From: Holosporales bacterium
Lineage (GTDB): Bacteria; Pseudomonadota; Alphaproteobacteria; UBA3830; JAIRMZ01
NCBI GenBank assembly: GCA_031255325.1
Contig: JAIRST010000002.1
Coordinates: forward strand, 1 to 14,552
Direction of reading: 5' to 3'
DNA length: 14,552 bases
The notes under the pieces are model-generated. The model saw only the letters and a list, made by a program, of their open reading frames with translations, ran no database searches and had not been told where the DNA came from. Position numbers and translations under genes: made by a program. This document shows positions 6,069-14,552 of the stretch, piece by piece; position 1 is the first letter of the stretch; each line of letters opens with the position of its first letter.

Positions 6069-6941
6069 ATGGCTAGACACAATTTAAATCCAATGTTAAC
6101 AGAAGAACAAGGATTCGGTATCCCTTCTCCCCCTCCTATCTCTTTGACCACGCCAGGAAAACGTGGGCGGAGAAGGCGTGGCAGTTCTATGACACACTTG
6201 AAATTTCTGAGAAAACGAACAGGATTGACTTTAGAAATACTTTCTGAATTGACAGGAATTTCTGTTTCTTACTTGTCTCGTTTAGAATCTGGCTCGCGAA
6301 GATTAAACACAGATCTTATTCGCCGTCTTTCAAATGCGTTCAGCTGCGATCCGGCAGAGTTATTAGTGGATAAGATTCATGAAGAATCTGCTCTTTTACC
6401 CACTGAAATTCGCTTAAGAAGGGGAGAAATGTTCGGGCAACACGAAGGTATTTCCGTAAGCCGCACAACAGAAATATTCTGCGATCTCCCTGTATATGTC
6501 CTTCAAGAAGGACGTCACGAAGGAAGCGTAGAGCTAAAAATGGATACAACCGTTGAGATGCGGTATCGGCCGATGGAGCTTTCAGGAAAGCGAGAAGCTT
6601 TTGCTTTAAAAACAGGGATATATTTTCATCCTTACTATAATGAAACATCCTTGTTATGGCTCAATCCTACTACGCAGGTTTCTCCAGAAGCAACGGTGCT
6701 GATCGTAACGGAAATGGGGGAGGCTCTGCTTAGGAAGATCTGGAGCGTAACACCAACGAGCCTACAAGTATGCTCGATTGATTACTTTGAAACTTTAAAA
6801 AGTGGGAAAAATGAAGCGATATGTGCTGCGAAAAACGTAGTACCGTTAGCCTCTCAAGAAGAGGCACTGATTGAACTTGATCGTAAAACACTGCATGCCA
6901 TTTATCGTATCATTGGAGCTTTAGATCTAAGCGCGCTTTAA
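6069..6941 (+). CDS. XRE-family regulator with a degenerate S24/LexA-like C-terminal domain
   Basis: This is a 290-residue DNA-binding regulator. The start is ATG 6069 with GGAG (6058-6061) 7 bases upstream. Residues 1-40 form a low-complexity leader with PSPPP and the basic patch KRGRRRRG. Residues 43-100 are a Cro/C1-type HTH, with recognition-helix region GISVSYLSRLESGSRRL. Residues about 139-285 follow the layout of S24-domain repressors: LPVYVLQEGRHEG, RPMEL, AFALKTG, then a late IYRIIGAL. The catalytic Ser site (GDSM-x-P in active members) reads GIYFHP, so Ser is replaced by Tyr185. The Lys site (usually VKRL) reads LRKI, so Lys is replaced by Arg222. It is therefore predicted not to self-cleave; the domain may only dimerise or sense a ligand. 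It is divergent from the unrecognised 5365-5829 gene and close to the bio operon, which are plausible targets. HTH assignment is firm; the S24 relationship is by motif alignment. Confidence 0.88.
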   Translation: MARHNLNPMLTEEQGFGIPSPPPISLTTPGKRGRRRRGSSMTHLKFLRKRTGLTLEILSELTGISVSYLSRLESGSRRLNTDLIRRLSNAFSCDPAELLVDKIHEESALLPTEIRLRRGEMFGQHEGISVSRTTEIFCDLPVYVLQEGRHEGSVELKMDTTVEMRYRPMELSGKREAFALKTGIYFHPYYNETSLLWLNPTTQVSPEATVLIVTEMGEALLRKIWSVTPTSLQVCSIDYFETLKSGKNEAICAAKNVVPLASQEEALIELDRKTLHAIYRIIGALDLSAL

Positions 6942-6964
6942 TAGACATTCTACTGTTTATGGAA

Positions 6965-6998
6965 TAAAGACCAGAGAGAAAGCTCCCTCTGGTCTTTA
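6965..6998 (+). terminator. Hairpin terminator after the XRE regulator
   Basis: TAAAGACCAGAG (6965-6976) pairs perfectly with CTCTGGTCTTTA (6987-6998), a 12-base-pair stem with a 10-base loop, starting 23 bases after the regulator's stop codon. The + strand 3' arm ends CTTTA. The minus strand reads CTTTATT after the stem, so it may act in both directions. The T-tract is short. Confidence 0.65.
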
Positions 6999-7076
6999 AA
7001 TGATGCTAGAATCCCCAAATTTTTTCATACAAATGTAAAAACAAATAGAAAAATCTGATATAGTTCTAAAAATTCA

Positions 7077-7178
7077 TCATAAATGCTCTAAAATTTTAGA
7101 GATATCAATCTCCTGAAAGGACAGAACTATCTTTACTTGATCGGATAATACCTTTAGAAATCTGCTAAAAGCATACAT
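7077..7178 (-). CDS. Candidate small protein, 33 residues
   Basis: An ATG at 7176-7178 on the minus strand is preceded by AAAGGA with 8 bases of spacing, the best ribosome-binding site in this intergenic region. It opens 33 codons ending in tandem TGA TGA. The predicted product starts MYAFSRFLKVLSDQVK and ends in EIDISKILEHL. It is a mix of hydrophobic and charged residues that could form amphipathic helices, not a plain membrane segment. A possible -10 TATAGT lies at 7217-7222. No family is recognised. Short ORFs arise by chance in AT-rich DNA, so this remains tentative; a leader or 3' UTR element is the alternative. Confidence 0.33.
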   Translation of the reverse strand: MYAFSRFLKVLSDQVKIVLSFQEIDISKILEHL

Positions 7179-7289
7179 AATTTGTTTCCTTTGAGAAGCT
7201 TTTCTAGTGTTAAGGCACTATAAAATGTAAAGGAACATAGAGCTAAAATAGAAATAATTTAATGTGTTTGATGTAATAAAAAAGGTCAC

Positions 7290-7318
7290 ATAAGTCGCCA
7301 TTTTCAAAAATAAGTCGC
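7290..7318. repeat. Pair of 9-base direct repeats
   Basis: ATAAGTCGC occurs at 7290-7298 and again at 7310-7318. The copies begin exactly 20 bases apart, about two helical turns, so a protein could contact both on one face of the DNA. They lie upstream of the candidate small ORF and downstream of rpoC. No function is known. Confidence 0.5.
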
Positions 7319-7518
7319 TTATAAAATTTGCTTATCAATCAACAGGGAAAAGTAAGGATTTATCTCAACTCGTCTATTTTCAGATACTGACCTTACCCAT
7401 GCATTGGTAAAAAATAACCAATTTCCTCATTCCGACATTTCGTCAAAAAAGGCAACAACGGAATAAAATTTATCCTAAAAAATCAATCTTTTCAACAGTA
7501 AAAAACTATTCATACGTT

Positions 7519-10500
7519 TTAGGCTTGGGATAAGGCTGCCGCTTCTTCTGCTTTTAACAATTCTGCATCGCGGTGTGCTGCCATGTTTTTGTATCGCATG
7601 ACAGTGCATCCCGTTCCGGCAGGAACTAATCGACCTACCATGACGTTTTCTTTTAATCCGATTAGATTATCTGATTTTCCATTCACAGCCACCTCCGTCA
7701 ATACACGTGTCGTTTCTTGGAACGCTGCCGCAGAGATAAATGATTTTGTCTGAAGAGAAGCTTTTGTGATTCCCTGCAGCACAGGTTTGCACATTGCTAG
7801 TTTTCTTCCTTGCTGTTGTATATCCGCATTAATAGCTTCGAATTCGTCTCGATCGAGCGTTTCTCCTACTAAGAGCATCGTTTCTCCAGGATCGGCTACT
7901 TCAACTTTCTTCAACATCTGTCGGATAATGATTTCAACGTGTTTATCATCAATCTTCACCCCCTGTAATCTGTAAACAGCTTGAATCTCGTTGACGAGGT
8001 GATCTGCTAAAGCTTCTACTCCCAGCACCTGCAGAATGTCGTGAGGAATCGGATTGCCGTCGATGATTACTTCCCCCTTTTGGACAACATCTCCTTCTTG
8101 TACGGCAACGTATCGCCATTTAGGAGCTAAATATTCAACCGCAGGCAAAGATTCATCATCAGGTCGTACAATGATGCGACGCTTCCCTTTATAATCTTTT
8201 CCGAACTCAATATGTCCATTAAATTCACTCATTACAGCGCCATCTTTCGGCTTCCGCGCCTCAAAAAGCTCGGATATGCGGGGCAATCCTCCTGTAATAT
8301 CGCGTGTTTTGCTCGACTCACGCGGAACACGTGCAAGCACATCTCCAACATGAACGTAATCCCCATTATTCACATTTAAAATAGCATCTATAGCAACGAA
8401 GTGCCGTATTTCTTGCCCATTAGCGAGCGTTAACGGGTTTCCTTTGTCATCACATAATACAATACGTGGCTTTAAATCTGCGCTATGCGCCTGTTGACGC
8501 CAATCTACGACCACACGCGTTGTAATCCCTGTTGTTTCATCAACCACTTCCCGTAAAGAAACGCCATTCACCAAGTCAATAAACTGGGCAATTCCTCCGT
8601 CCTCGGCAATAAGTGGGAAAGTATACGGATCCCATTCCGCCAAAGATTGGCCTTTCGTAACACCGTCGTTATCGTCTACGTAAAGAGTTGCACCATAAGG
8701 AAGCTTATAGTTTGCACGCTCTCGTCCACGGGCATCTTTTAAAACAATTTCTGTATGACGCCCCATAACGATCTTTCGTCCAGAAGTATTCACCACTATG
8801 TTTCGATTGCGAATTGCCACTGTGGCATCCAAAGAAGCTGCTGCAGAGGATTGCTTCGAGCTTCCTTGAGCGGCACCTCCCACATGAAATGTCTGCAGTG
8901 TTAACTGTGTTCCTGGTTCTCCAATCGATTGCGCAGCAATGATTCCTACAGCTTCCCCAACATTTACCAGCTGTCCTCTCGCAAGATCTCGGCCATAACA
9001 CTTTGCACATGCCCCACGCTGCGCTTCGCACGTAAGCACAGAACGCACTTTTAACTCGGTTACTCCCGCTGCTTCAATGCAGGGCAATAGGGTTTCGTCA
9101 ATTAACGTTCCGCACGGAATAACAACTTTTTCTGTCGCTTTATCAACAACATCTTCTGCAATCGTCCTTCCCATGACACGATCAGATAACGCAACAGTAA
9201 TTTCTCCATTATCCATAATGTCTTTCAACGTAATACTGCGCGTTGTGCCGCAATCTTCCATTGAAATAACACAGTCTTGCGCCACATCAACAAGACGCCG
9301 CGTCAAATATCCCGCATTTGCTGTTTTTAAAGCCGTGTCTGCCAATCCCTTACGAGCACCGTGCGCTGAAGTAAAATACTCCAGAACCGTTAGCCCCTCT
9401 TTAAAGTTAGAAATAATAGGGGTTTCTATAATCTGGCCCGAAGATTTCGCCATCAATCCGCGCATACCAATAATCTGCCGCATCTGGGTTACGGAACCAC
9501 GGGCTCCAGAATGCGCCATTGTGTATACAGCGTTTTCATAGTCCCCGGGTTTTACCGTGGAAATACGCTTCATCATCGCCTCAGCAATTAACTCGTTACA
9601 GTGTGTCCATGTATCAATTACTTTGTTATATTTCTCGCCTTGAGTAATAAGCCCATCAAGGTACTGTCGCTCATATTCTCCTACTTTTGTTCGTGTTGCA
9701 GCAATGATTGTTTTCTTCTCTTCAGGAATGATTAAATCATCTTTTCCAAAGGATATTCCCGATGCTGTTACATATTTAAGACTGATTTGCACCAATCTAT
9801 CAGCAAATATTACCGTATCTTTTTGCCCGTAATGTCGATAAACAAGCCCTATTAGATTCGTTATATCTTTACTTGTGAGCTGCTTGTTAAGCGTACTAAA
9901 TGGAATGTGAGACCCTTTTGGAAGAATGGTTGAAAGCAGCATCCTACCGGGTGTTGTTTGGACGCGTACGCGTTTGACTTTGCCATCAGGTTGATGTTGT
10001 TCATATCGCGCTATAATAGGGGCATGGAGACCGATAACCTTTTCATGTAAAGCAAGTTCGATTTCTTCAATCGAACCAAAAATCATGCCTTCTCCCTGAA
10101 CCTCCTTACGCTCGCTCGTCAAATAGTAAAGTCCTAAGACAATATCTTTTGTTGGTACGATAATAGGCCGGCCACTGGCAGGGCTTAGAATATTGTTTGT
10201 AGACATCATAAGTACACGAGCTTCTAATTGTGCTTCCAACGAAAGGGGAACGTGCACGGCCATCTGGTCTCCGTCAAAGTCCGCATTGAAGGCAGTACAC
10301 ACAAGCGGATGTAGTTGAATGGCCTTTCCCTCAACGAGAATTGGCTCGAAAGCTTGTATACCCAAACGGTGTAATGTTGGAGCACGATTTAAAAGAACAG
10401 GATGTTCGCGGATCACTTCTTCCAAAATGTCCCAAACCTCGGAGCGTTCTTTTTCGACCATACGCTTGGCGGCTTTTAATGTACTCGCTAACCCATAACG

Positions 10501-11664
10501 CTCTAAGCGTGAATAAATAAAAGGCTTAAATAATTCTAGTGCCATACGTTTCGGTAACCCACACTGATGAAGCTTTAATTTAGGGCCAACAACAATGACG
10601 CTTCGTCCTGAATAATCAACACGCTTTCCTAAAAGATTTTGCCGAAAACGTCCCTGCTTTCCTTTCAACATATCAGAAAGAGATTTCAGTGGACGGCGAT
10701 TTGTACTCATAATCAAGCGACCGCGTCGCCCATTGTCAAATAAAGCATCAACAGATTCTTGTAACATCCGTTTTTCATTACGCACGATAATATCGGGAGC
10801 GCGGAGTTCTATAAGTCGCCTAAGACGATTGTTTCTGTTAATCACACGCCGATACAAATCGTTCAAATCCGATGTTGCAAATCGCCCTCCATCCAGAGGA
10901 ACCAAAGGACGTAGTTCTGGTGGAATAACAGGGATACAGCTTAAAATCATCCATTCTGGCCGAGAATGCGACTGAATAAAGGATTCAACAAGCTTCAATC
11001 GCTTAACAATACGACGTCTGCGCATTTCTGAATTGGTGGCTATTAATTCCTCGCGTAAATTCTCAGCAGTTTCTTCAAGGTCAAGCGCTAAAAGCATTGT
11101 CTTTAGAGCTTCTGCACCGATACTAGCACTAAAAGAATCTTCACCATACTCATCTTGAGCCTGGTAATATTCTTCTTCTGCCAATAGCTGATAAAGTTTA
11201 AAGGGTGTCAATCCCGGTTCTGTCACAACAAAGTTCTCAAAATACAAGATATGCTCCATATCTCGCATACTAATATCGAGAAGTAGGGCAATACGGCTTG
11301 GCATCGATTTTGTGAACCAAATATGGGCAACTGGAGTGGCAAGCTCTATGTGCCCCATCCTTTCGCGTCGTACTTTCGAAAGGGTTACCTCAACCCCACA
11401 TTTTTCGCAAACAACCCCGCGATACTTCATACGTTTATATTTTCCGCACAAACACTCATAGTCTTTCGTGGGACCAAAAATGCGTGCGCAGAATAATCCG
11501 TCACGTTCTGGCTTGAACGTTCGATAGTTAATTGTTTCTGGTTTTTTTACTTCACCAAAAGACCAAGAGCGAATTCTTTCCGGACTCGCCAAGGAAATCC
11601 GGATCGCATCGAAATCGTCTGGACTATTGGTCTGCCCAAAAGCCCGTTGTAACTGATTCACCAT
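7519..11664 (-). CDS. rpoC: DNA-directed RNA polymerase subunit beta'
   Basis: This is the complete largest subunit of RNA polymerase, 1381 residues (E. coli 1407). It forms the clamp and contributes the catalytic Mg-binding loop. Visible features in order: N-terminal zinc site Cys71, Cys73, Cys86, Cys89; lid/rudder and switch regions around 245-360; catalytic NADFDGD (460-466) with three Asp; bridge helix around 761-797 (ending GYLTRRLVDVAQD); second zinc site Cys805, Cys879, Cys886, Cys889, with E. coli spacing; trigger loop beginning near 916 (GEPGTQLTLQTFHVGG), interrupted by an SI3-like insertion of about 180 residues (about 936-1117), resuming at TRDITGGLPRISELFEAR. ATG 11662-11664 follows the rpoB stop by 16 bases, with AAGAAGG in that gap as ribosome-binding site; a GTG one codon later is an alternative. 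No key residue is missing. It should be cotranscribed with rpoB. Confidence 0.99.
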   Translation of the reverse strand: MVNQLQRAFGQTNSPDDFDAIRISLASPERIRSWSFGEVKKPETINYRTFKPERDGLFCARIFGPTKDYECLCGKYKRMKYRGVVCEKCGVEVTLSKVRRERMGHIELATPVAHIWFTKSMPSRIALLLDISMRDMEHILYFENFVVTEPGLTPFKLYQLLAEEEYYQAQDEYGEDSFSASIGAEALKTMLLALDLEETAENLREELIATNSEMRRRRIVKRLKLVESFIQSHSRPEWMILSCIPVIPPELRPLVPLDGGRFATSDLNDLYRRVINRNNRLRRLIELRAPDIIVRNEKRMLQESVDALFDNGRRGRLIMSTNRRPLKSLSDMLKGKQGRFRQNLLGKRVDYSGRSVIVVGPKLKLHQCGLPKRMALELFKPFIYSRLERYGLASTLKAAKRMVEKERSEVWDILEEVIREHPVLLNRAPTLHRLGIQAFEPILVEGKAIQLHPLVCTAFNADFDGDQMAVHVPLSLEAQLEARVLMMSTNNILSPASGRPIIVPTKDIVLGLYYLTSERKEVQGEGMIFGSIEEIELALHEKVIGLHAPIIARYEQHQPDGKVKRVRVQTTPGRMLLSTILPKGSHIPFSTLNKQLTSKDITNLIGLVYRHYGQKDTVIFADRLVQISLKYVTASGISFGKDDLIIPEEKKTIIAATRTKVGEYERQYLDGLITQGEKYNKVIDTWTHCNELIAEAMMKRISTVKPGDYENAVYTMAHSGARGSVTQMRQIIGMRGLMAKSSGQIIETPIISNFKEGLTVLEYFTSAHGARKGLADTALKTANAGYLTRRLVDVAQDCVISMEDCGTTRSITLKDIMDNGEITVALSDRVMGRTIAEDVVDKATEKVVIPCGTLIDETLLPCIEAAGVTELKVRSVLTCEAQRGACAKCYGRDLARGQLVNVGEAVGIIAAQSIGEPGTQLTLQTFHVGGAAQGSSKQSSAAASLDATVAIRNRNIVVNTSGRKIVMGRHTEIVLKDARGRERANYKLPYGATLYVDDNDGVTKGQSLAEWDPYTFPLIAEDGGIAQFIDLVNGVSLREVVDETTGITTRVVVDWRQQAHSADLKPRIVLCDDKGNPLTLANGQEIRHFVAIDAILNVNNGDYVHVGDVLARVPRESSKTRDITGGLPRISELFEARKPKDGAVMSEFNGHIEFGKDYKGKRRIIVRPDDESLPAVEYLAPKWRYVAVQEGDVVQKGEVIIDGNPIPHDILQVLGVEALADHLVNEIQAVYRLQGVKIDDKHVEIIIRQMLKKVEVADPGETMLLVGETLDRDEFEAINADIQQQGRKLAMCKPVLQGITKASLQTKSFISAAAFQETTRVLTEVAVNGKSDNLIGLKENVMVGRLVPAGTGCTVMRYKNMAAHRDAELLKAEEAAALSQA

Positions 11665-11680
11665 CCTTGTTTTTCCCTTC

Positions 11681-14552
11681 TTAAATGTGTGTTTCCGTTG
11701 GATATTCAGCTATAACTTCTGAAGTTTTTTCCACCTCCGGCAACGCTTTCTGAATAAATTCGACATTAAGCGCTAAAGAGCGCAGTTCTTTTACAAGAAC
11801 TCGAAAAGATTCTGGAACACCGCATTCGATATTTTCATCCCCGCGCACAATAGCTTCATAAGCTTTGACGCGCCCTGCGATATCATCTGACTTTACCGTC
11901 AACATTTCTTGCAATGTATAAGCTGCCCCATATGCCTGTAGCGCCCAAACTTCCATTTCTCCAAAACGCTGGCCACCAAATTGCGCTTTACCCCTTAAAG
12001 GTTGTTGCGTAACCAAGCTATAGGGACCAATAGAGCGCGCATGCAATTTATCGTCGATCATATGATCGAGCTTAAGTATATAAATATACCCAACCGTAAC
12101 CTTGCGATCAAAAGGTTCTCCCGTTCGCCCATCATAAAGCGTTACTTGCCCCGATGGGTCTAACCCTGCCTTATTTAGATGCTCAACGATATCTTCTTCA
12201 TGGGCTCCGTCAAATACAGGGGTTGCCATTGGAACACCTTTTGTAAGATGGGTCGCCAGCTCAATAGTCTCATAGTCATCGAGCGCATCTAAATCAGTTC
12301 TATCTTGAACACCATCAAAGATTTCTTTCAGCTCTTTTCGCAGAACGGCAGCATCCTTTTTTGTGCTCCCCATATTTGAGAGTGTAGATCGTATACGTTC
12401 ACCAAGAGCACGGGAAGCCCATCCCAAATGGGTCTCTAAAATTTGTCCGATGTTCATACGAGAGGGAACACCGAGCGGATTTAACACAATATCAACAGGT
12501 GTTCCATCCTCCAAATACGGCATATCCTCAACAGGCATGATTCGAGAAACGACTCCTTTGTTTCCATGGCGTCCTGCAACTTTATCGCCTGGCTGAATTT
12601 TACGCTTTGCCGCAATAAAAACCTTAACCATTTTTAAGACACCAGGCGGTAAGTCGTCTCCGCAACGCACTTTTTCAGCTTTTCCTTCAAACCATTTCTT
12701 TAAATGATCAATACTTTCATCAAAACGCTTTTTTAAAGCATCTATTTTTTGCATGGCTTTATTGTCTTCAACGATAAATTGACGCCATTGACCTTTTGTA
12801 AATTTTGATAAGACCTCCGCATCTATTTTTAGTCCTGAGGCTATTTTCCCGGGACAACTCACAACAGTTTGGCCCATAAGCAGTTCTCCAATTTGCGTAT
12901 AAAAACTACGTTCAAGAATGCCACGTTCCACATCACAATCTTTGATTAAGGTGTCAATTTCTGCTTGTTCTATAGCAAGCGCACGTTCATCTTTCTCGAC
13001 ACCACGGCGCGTAAAAACCTTCACATCTACAACCGTTCCACACACTCCTGGAGGAACGCGCAGCGAAGAATCCCGAACATCTGAAGCACGTTCTCCAAAA
13101 ATTGCGCGCAAAAGCTTCTCTTCTGGTGTCATCGGAGACTCCCCCTTTGGAGTTACTTTACCGACGAGAATGTCTCCCGCCTGAACCTCGGCACCGACAT
13201 GCACAATGCCGGCTTCGTCGATATTACGCAGCCCTTCGTCTCCGATATTAGGAATATCACGCGTAATCTCTTCATTCCCTAATTTTGTATCACGTGCCAT
13301 CAGCTCAAATTCTTCAATATGAATTGACGTAAAAATGTCATCACGTACAACACGTTCTGAAATCAATACAGCATCCTCAAAGCCATACCCATTCCACAAC
13401 ATAAAGGCGACAAGTACATTGTACCCTAAGGCCAGTTCCCCTAACTGAGTGGAGGGACCATCAGCGATAATATCTCCTGCGGCAATTACATCTCCACGCC
13501 GAACAAGAGGCTTCTGGTTAATGCATGTGCTTTGATTAGAACGCTCAAACTTACGCAAATTATAAATATCCACACCAACCGTTGTGTCTTCAGATTCCTC
13601 AAAAGCGCGGATCACGATGCGTTCCGCATCCACTTGATCGACAACACCAGCACGTTTAGCCACCACAACAACGCCTGAATCACGAGCGACAACACTTTCC
13701 ATTCCTGTACCTACGAGAGGAGCTTCTGTCCGTAACAAGGAAACCGCTTGACGCTGCATATTGGATCCCATCAGCGCTCGGCTTGTATCGTCGTTTTCAA
13801 GGAAAGGAATCAGCGAAGCGGCAACAGAAACAAGTTGCTTGGGCGAAACATCAATTAAAGTAATGGCATCACGAGGAGCGTTGATTGTTTCTCCTCTTTG
13901 ACGACAAATGACAAACTCATCAACAAGACGCCCCTTTTCATTTCGGGCTGCATTAGCCTGTGCAATTGTATGACGCACCTCTTCTACAGCAGAAAGGTAG
14001 ATAACTTCGCCTTTTACATATCCATCGACCACTTTTTGATAAGGAGATTCGATAAATCCATATTTATTGACACGCGCAAAGCTTGCAAGCGAACTAATAA
14101 GGCCAATATTAGGGCCTTCCGGCGTTTCAATTGGACAAATACGACCATAATGCGTTGGATGTATGTCGCGTACTTCAAAACCCGCCCGCTCACGCGTCAA
14201 TCCCCCAGGGCCTAAGGCAGAAAGACGCCGTTTATGGGTGATTTCAGCAAGGGGATTGGTTTGATCCATAAATTGAGAAAGTTGCGAAGAGGTAAAAAAT
14301 TCGCGTATGGCGAGTCCGACAGGTTTTGCATTAATAATATCATTGGGCATAGCACTATCGATGTCTAAGGAACTCATTCGTTCGCGAATTGAACGCTCCA
14401 TACGTATCAATCCTGTGTGAAACTGGTGCTTGAGGAGCTCGCCGACGGAACGTACACGGCGGTTTCCTAAGTTATCAATGTCATCAATCTCTCCGCGATT
14501 ATCTTTGAGATCATGTAGTATTTTAAGAATTTTTAAGATGTCTTCTTTTGTA
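11681..14552 (-). CDS. rpoB: DNA-directed RNA polymerase subunit beta (5' end outside the window)
   Basis: About 956 C-terminal residues of the beta subunit are visible; the frame is open to the right edge, so roughly the first 420 residues (E. coli numbering) are missing. The rifampicin-binding cluster is at about 14213-14290 (SSQLSQFMDQTNPLAEITHK, then RRLSAL). Residues equivalent to E. coli Asp516, His526 and Ser531 are the sensitive type; differences such as Thr for Asn518 and Ala for Ser522 are conservative. Further landmarks are WNGYGFEDAVLISER near 13380, the nucleotide-contacting GDKVAGRHGNKGVVSR near 12545-12592, and the C-terminal FGGQRFGEMEVWALQAYGAA near 11930-11985, which forms the anchor with beta'. 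The C terminus ends with a short species-specific tail. It is a separate gene from rpoC. Confidence 0.98.
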   Translation of the reverse strand, partial: TKEDILKILKILHDLKDNRGEIDDIDNLGNRRVRSVGELLKHQFHTGLIRMERSIRERMSSLDIDSAMPNDIINAKPVGLAIREFFTSSQLSQFMDQTNPLAEITHKRRLSALGPGGLTRERAGFEVRDIHPTHYGRICPIETPEGPNIGLISSLASFARVNKYGFIESPYQKVVDGYVKGEVIYLSAVEEVRHTIAQANAARNEKGRLVDEFVICRQRGETINAPRDAITLIDVSPKQLVSVAASLIPFLENDDTSRALMGSNMQRQAVSLLRTEAPLVGTGMESVVARDSGVVVVAKRAGVVDQVDAERIVIRAFEESEDTTVGVDIYNLRKFERSNQSTCINQKPLVRRGDVIAAGDIIADGPSTQLGELALGYNVLVAFMLWNGYGFEDAVLISERVVRDDIFTSIHIEEFELMARDTKLGNEEITRDIPNIGDEGLRNIDEAGIVHVGAEVQAGDILVGKVTPKGESPMTPEEKLLRAIFGERASDVRDSSLRVPPGVCGTVVDVKVFTRRGVEKDERALAIEQAEIDTLIKDCDVERGILERSFYTQIGELLMGQTVVSCPGKIASGLKIDAEVLSKFTKGQWRQFIVEDNKAMQKIDALKKRFDESIDHLKKWFEGKAEKVRCGDDLPPGVLKMVKVFIAAKRKIQPGDKVAGRHGNKGVVSRIMPVEDMPYLEDGTPVDIVLNPLGVPSRMNIGQILETHLGWASRALGERIRSTLSNMGSTKKDAAVLRKELKEIFDGVQDRTDLDALDDYETIELATHLTKGVPMATPVFDGAHEEDIVEHLNKAGLDPSGQVTLYDGRTGEPFDRKVTVGYIYILKLDHMIDDKLHARSIGPYSLVTQQPLRGKAQFGGQRFGEMEVWALQAYGAAYTLQEMLTVKSDDIAGRVKAYEAIVRGDENIECGVPESFRVLVKELRSLALNVEFIQKALPEVEKTSEVIAEYPTETHI

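Larger units (their letters stand above)
6942..7518. other. AT-rich intergenic region between convergent XRE regulator and rpoC
   Basis: These 577 bases hold no long ORF. Contents, left to right: the 6965-6998 terminator; a perfect 16-base palindrome CTCTAAAATTTTAGAG (7086-7101), which falls at the 3' end of a candidate small ORF (7077-7178, minus); direct repeats at 7290-7298 and 7310-7318; and a weak AT-rich hairpin (ATTGGT 7403-7408, ACCAAT 7417-7422). I see no canonical GC-rich stem plus T-run directly after rpoC and no tRNA or rRNA. Confidence 0.6.

Noticed and set aside
5894..6151. 85-codon minus-strand frame across the divergent region
   Set aside because: It overlaps the 5' end and ribosome-binding site of the XRE gene and the promoters, and lacks its own signals.
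7218..7301. Minus-strand 27-residue hydrophobic ORF
   Set aside because: It has no Shine-Dalgarno sequence, and AT-rich DNA readily gives hydrophobic frames by chance.
7403..7422. AT-rich hairpin as the rpoC terminator
   Set aside because: The stem is only 6 base pairs, the T-run is in the loop instead of after the stem, and it lies about 100 bases past the stop.
9077..9541. 154-codon + strand frame inside rpoC, and similar frames within rpoB and bioA
   Set aside because: These are antisense shadows of strongly conserved coding sequence.
1..14552. CRISPR arrays, tRNA or rRNA genes, insertion sequences, prophage
   Set aside because: No regularly spaced repeats, cloverleaf-like sequences, transposase motifs or terminal inverted repeats were seen on either strand.

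Overview
The window looks like part of an alphaproteobacterial chromosome, most likely from an AT-rich, host-associated lineage (Holosporales/Rickettsiales-like). The RNA polymerase beta and beta' subunits read as alphaproteobacterial. They are separate genes, so this is not a Wolbachia-type rpoB-rpoC fusion. Noncoding DNA is long and AT-rich, and the biotin genes are packed with overlapping stop/start codons. The species assignment is inference; no rRNA or other marker is present.

Left edge to about 750: the 3' end of an unrecognised + strand gene (stop at 293-295), then about 450 bases without a convincing gene. That stretch holds a strong hairpin (365-396) that may terminate the partial gene.

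750-5245, minus strand: a compact biotin operon transcribed right to left in the order bioD, bioA, bioB, bioF, bioH-like. Three junctions overlap by 4 bases and one has an 8-base gap. BioF, BioA, BioD and BioB carry pimeloyl-ACP through KAPA, DAPA and dethiobiotin to biotin. The last gene encodes a short alpha/beta hydrolase that probably frees pimeloyl-ACP from its methyl ester. No bioC is seen. BioB carries Lys where E. coli BioB has the unusual [2Fe-2S] ligand Arg260.

5246-6941: a regulatory-looking module. The bioD leader has a GAAA-loop hairpin and an unused consensus Shine-Dalgarno sequence. Upstream of it is an unrecognised 154-residue minus-strand gene. Divergent from that gene is an XRE-type regulator whose C-terminal half has the layout of an S24/LexA-like domain but has lost both catalytic residues. 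The shared intergenic region holds a perfect TTGACA -35 for the minus gene, overlapped by an inverted repeat that could be the regulator's operator.

6942-7518: AT-rich gene-poor DNA between convergent units, with a hairpin terminator after the regulator, a candidate 33-residue minus-strand small ORF with a good Shine-Dalgarno sequence, and a pair of 9-base direct repeats 20 bases apart.

7519-14552, minus strand: complete rpoC and the 3' two-thirds or so of rpoB, separated by 16 bases. rpsL/rpsG/fusA, which often follow rpoC, are not here.
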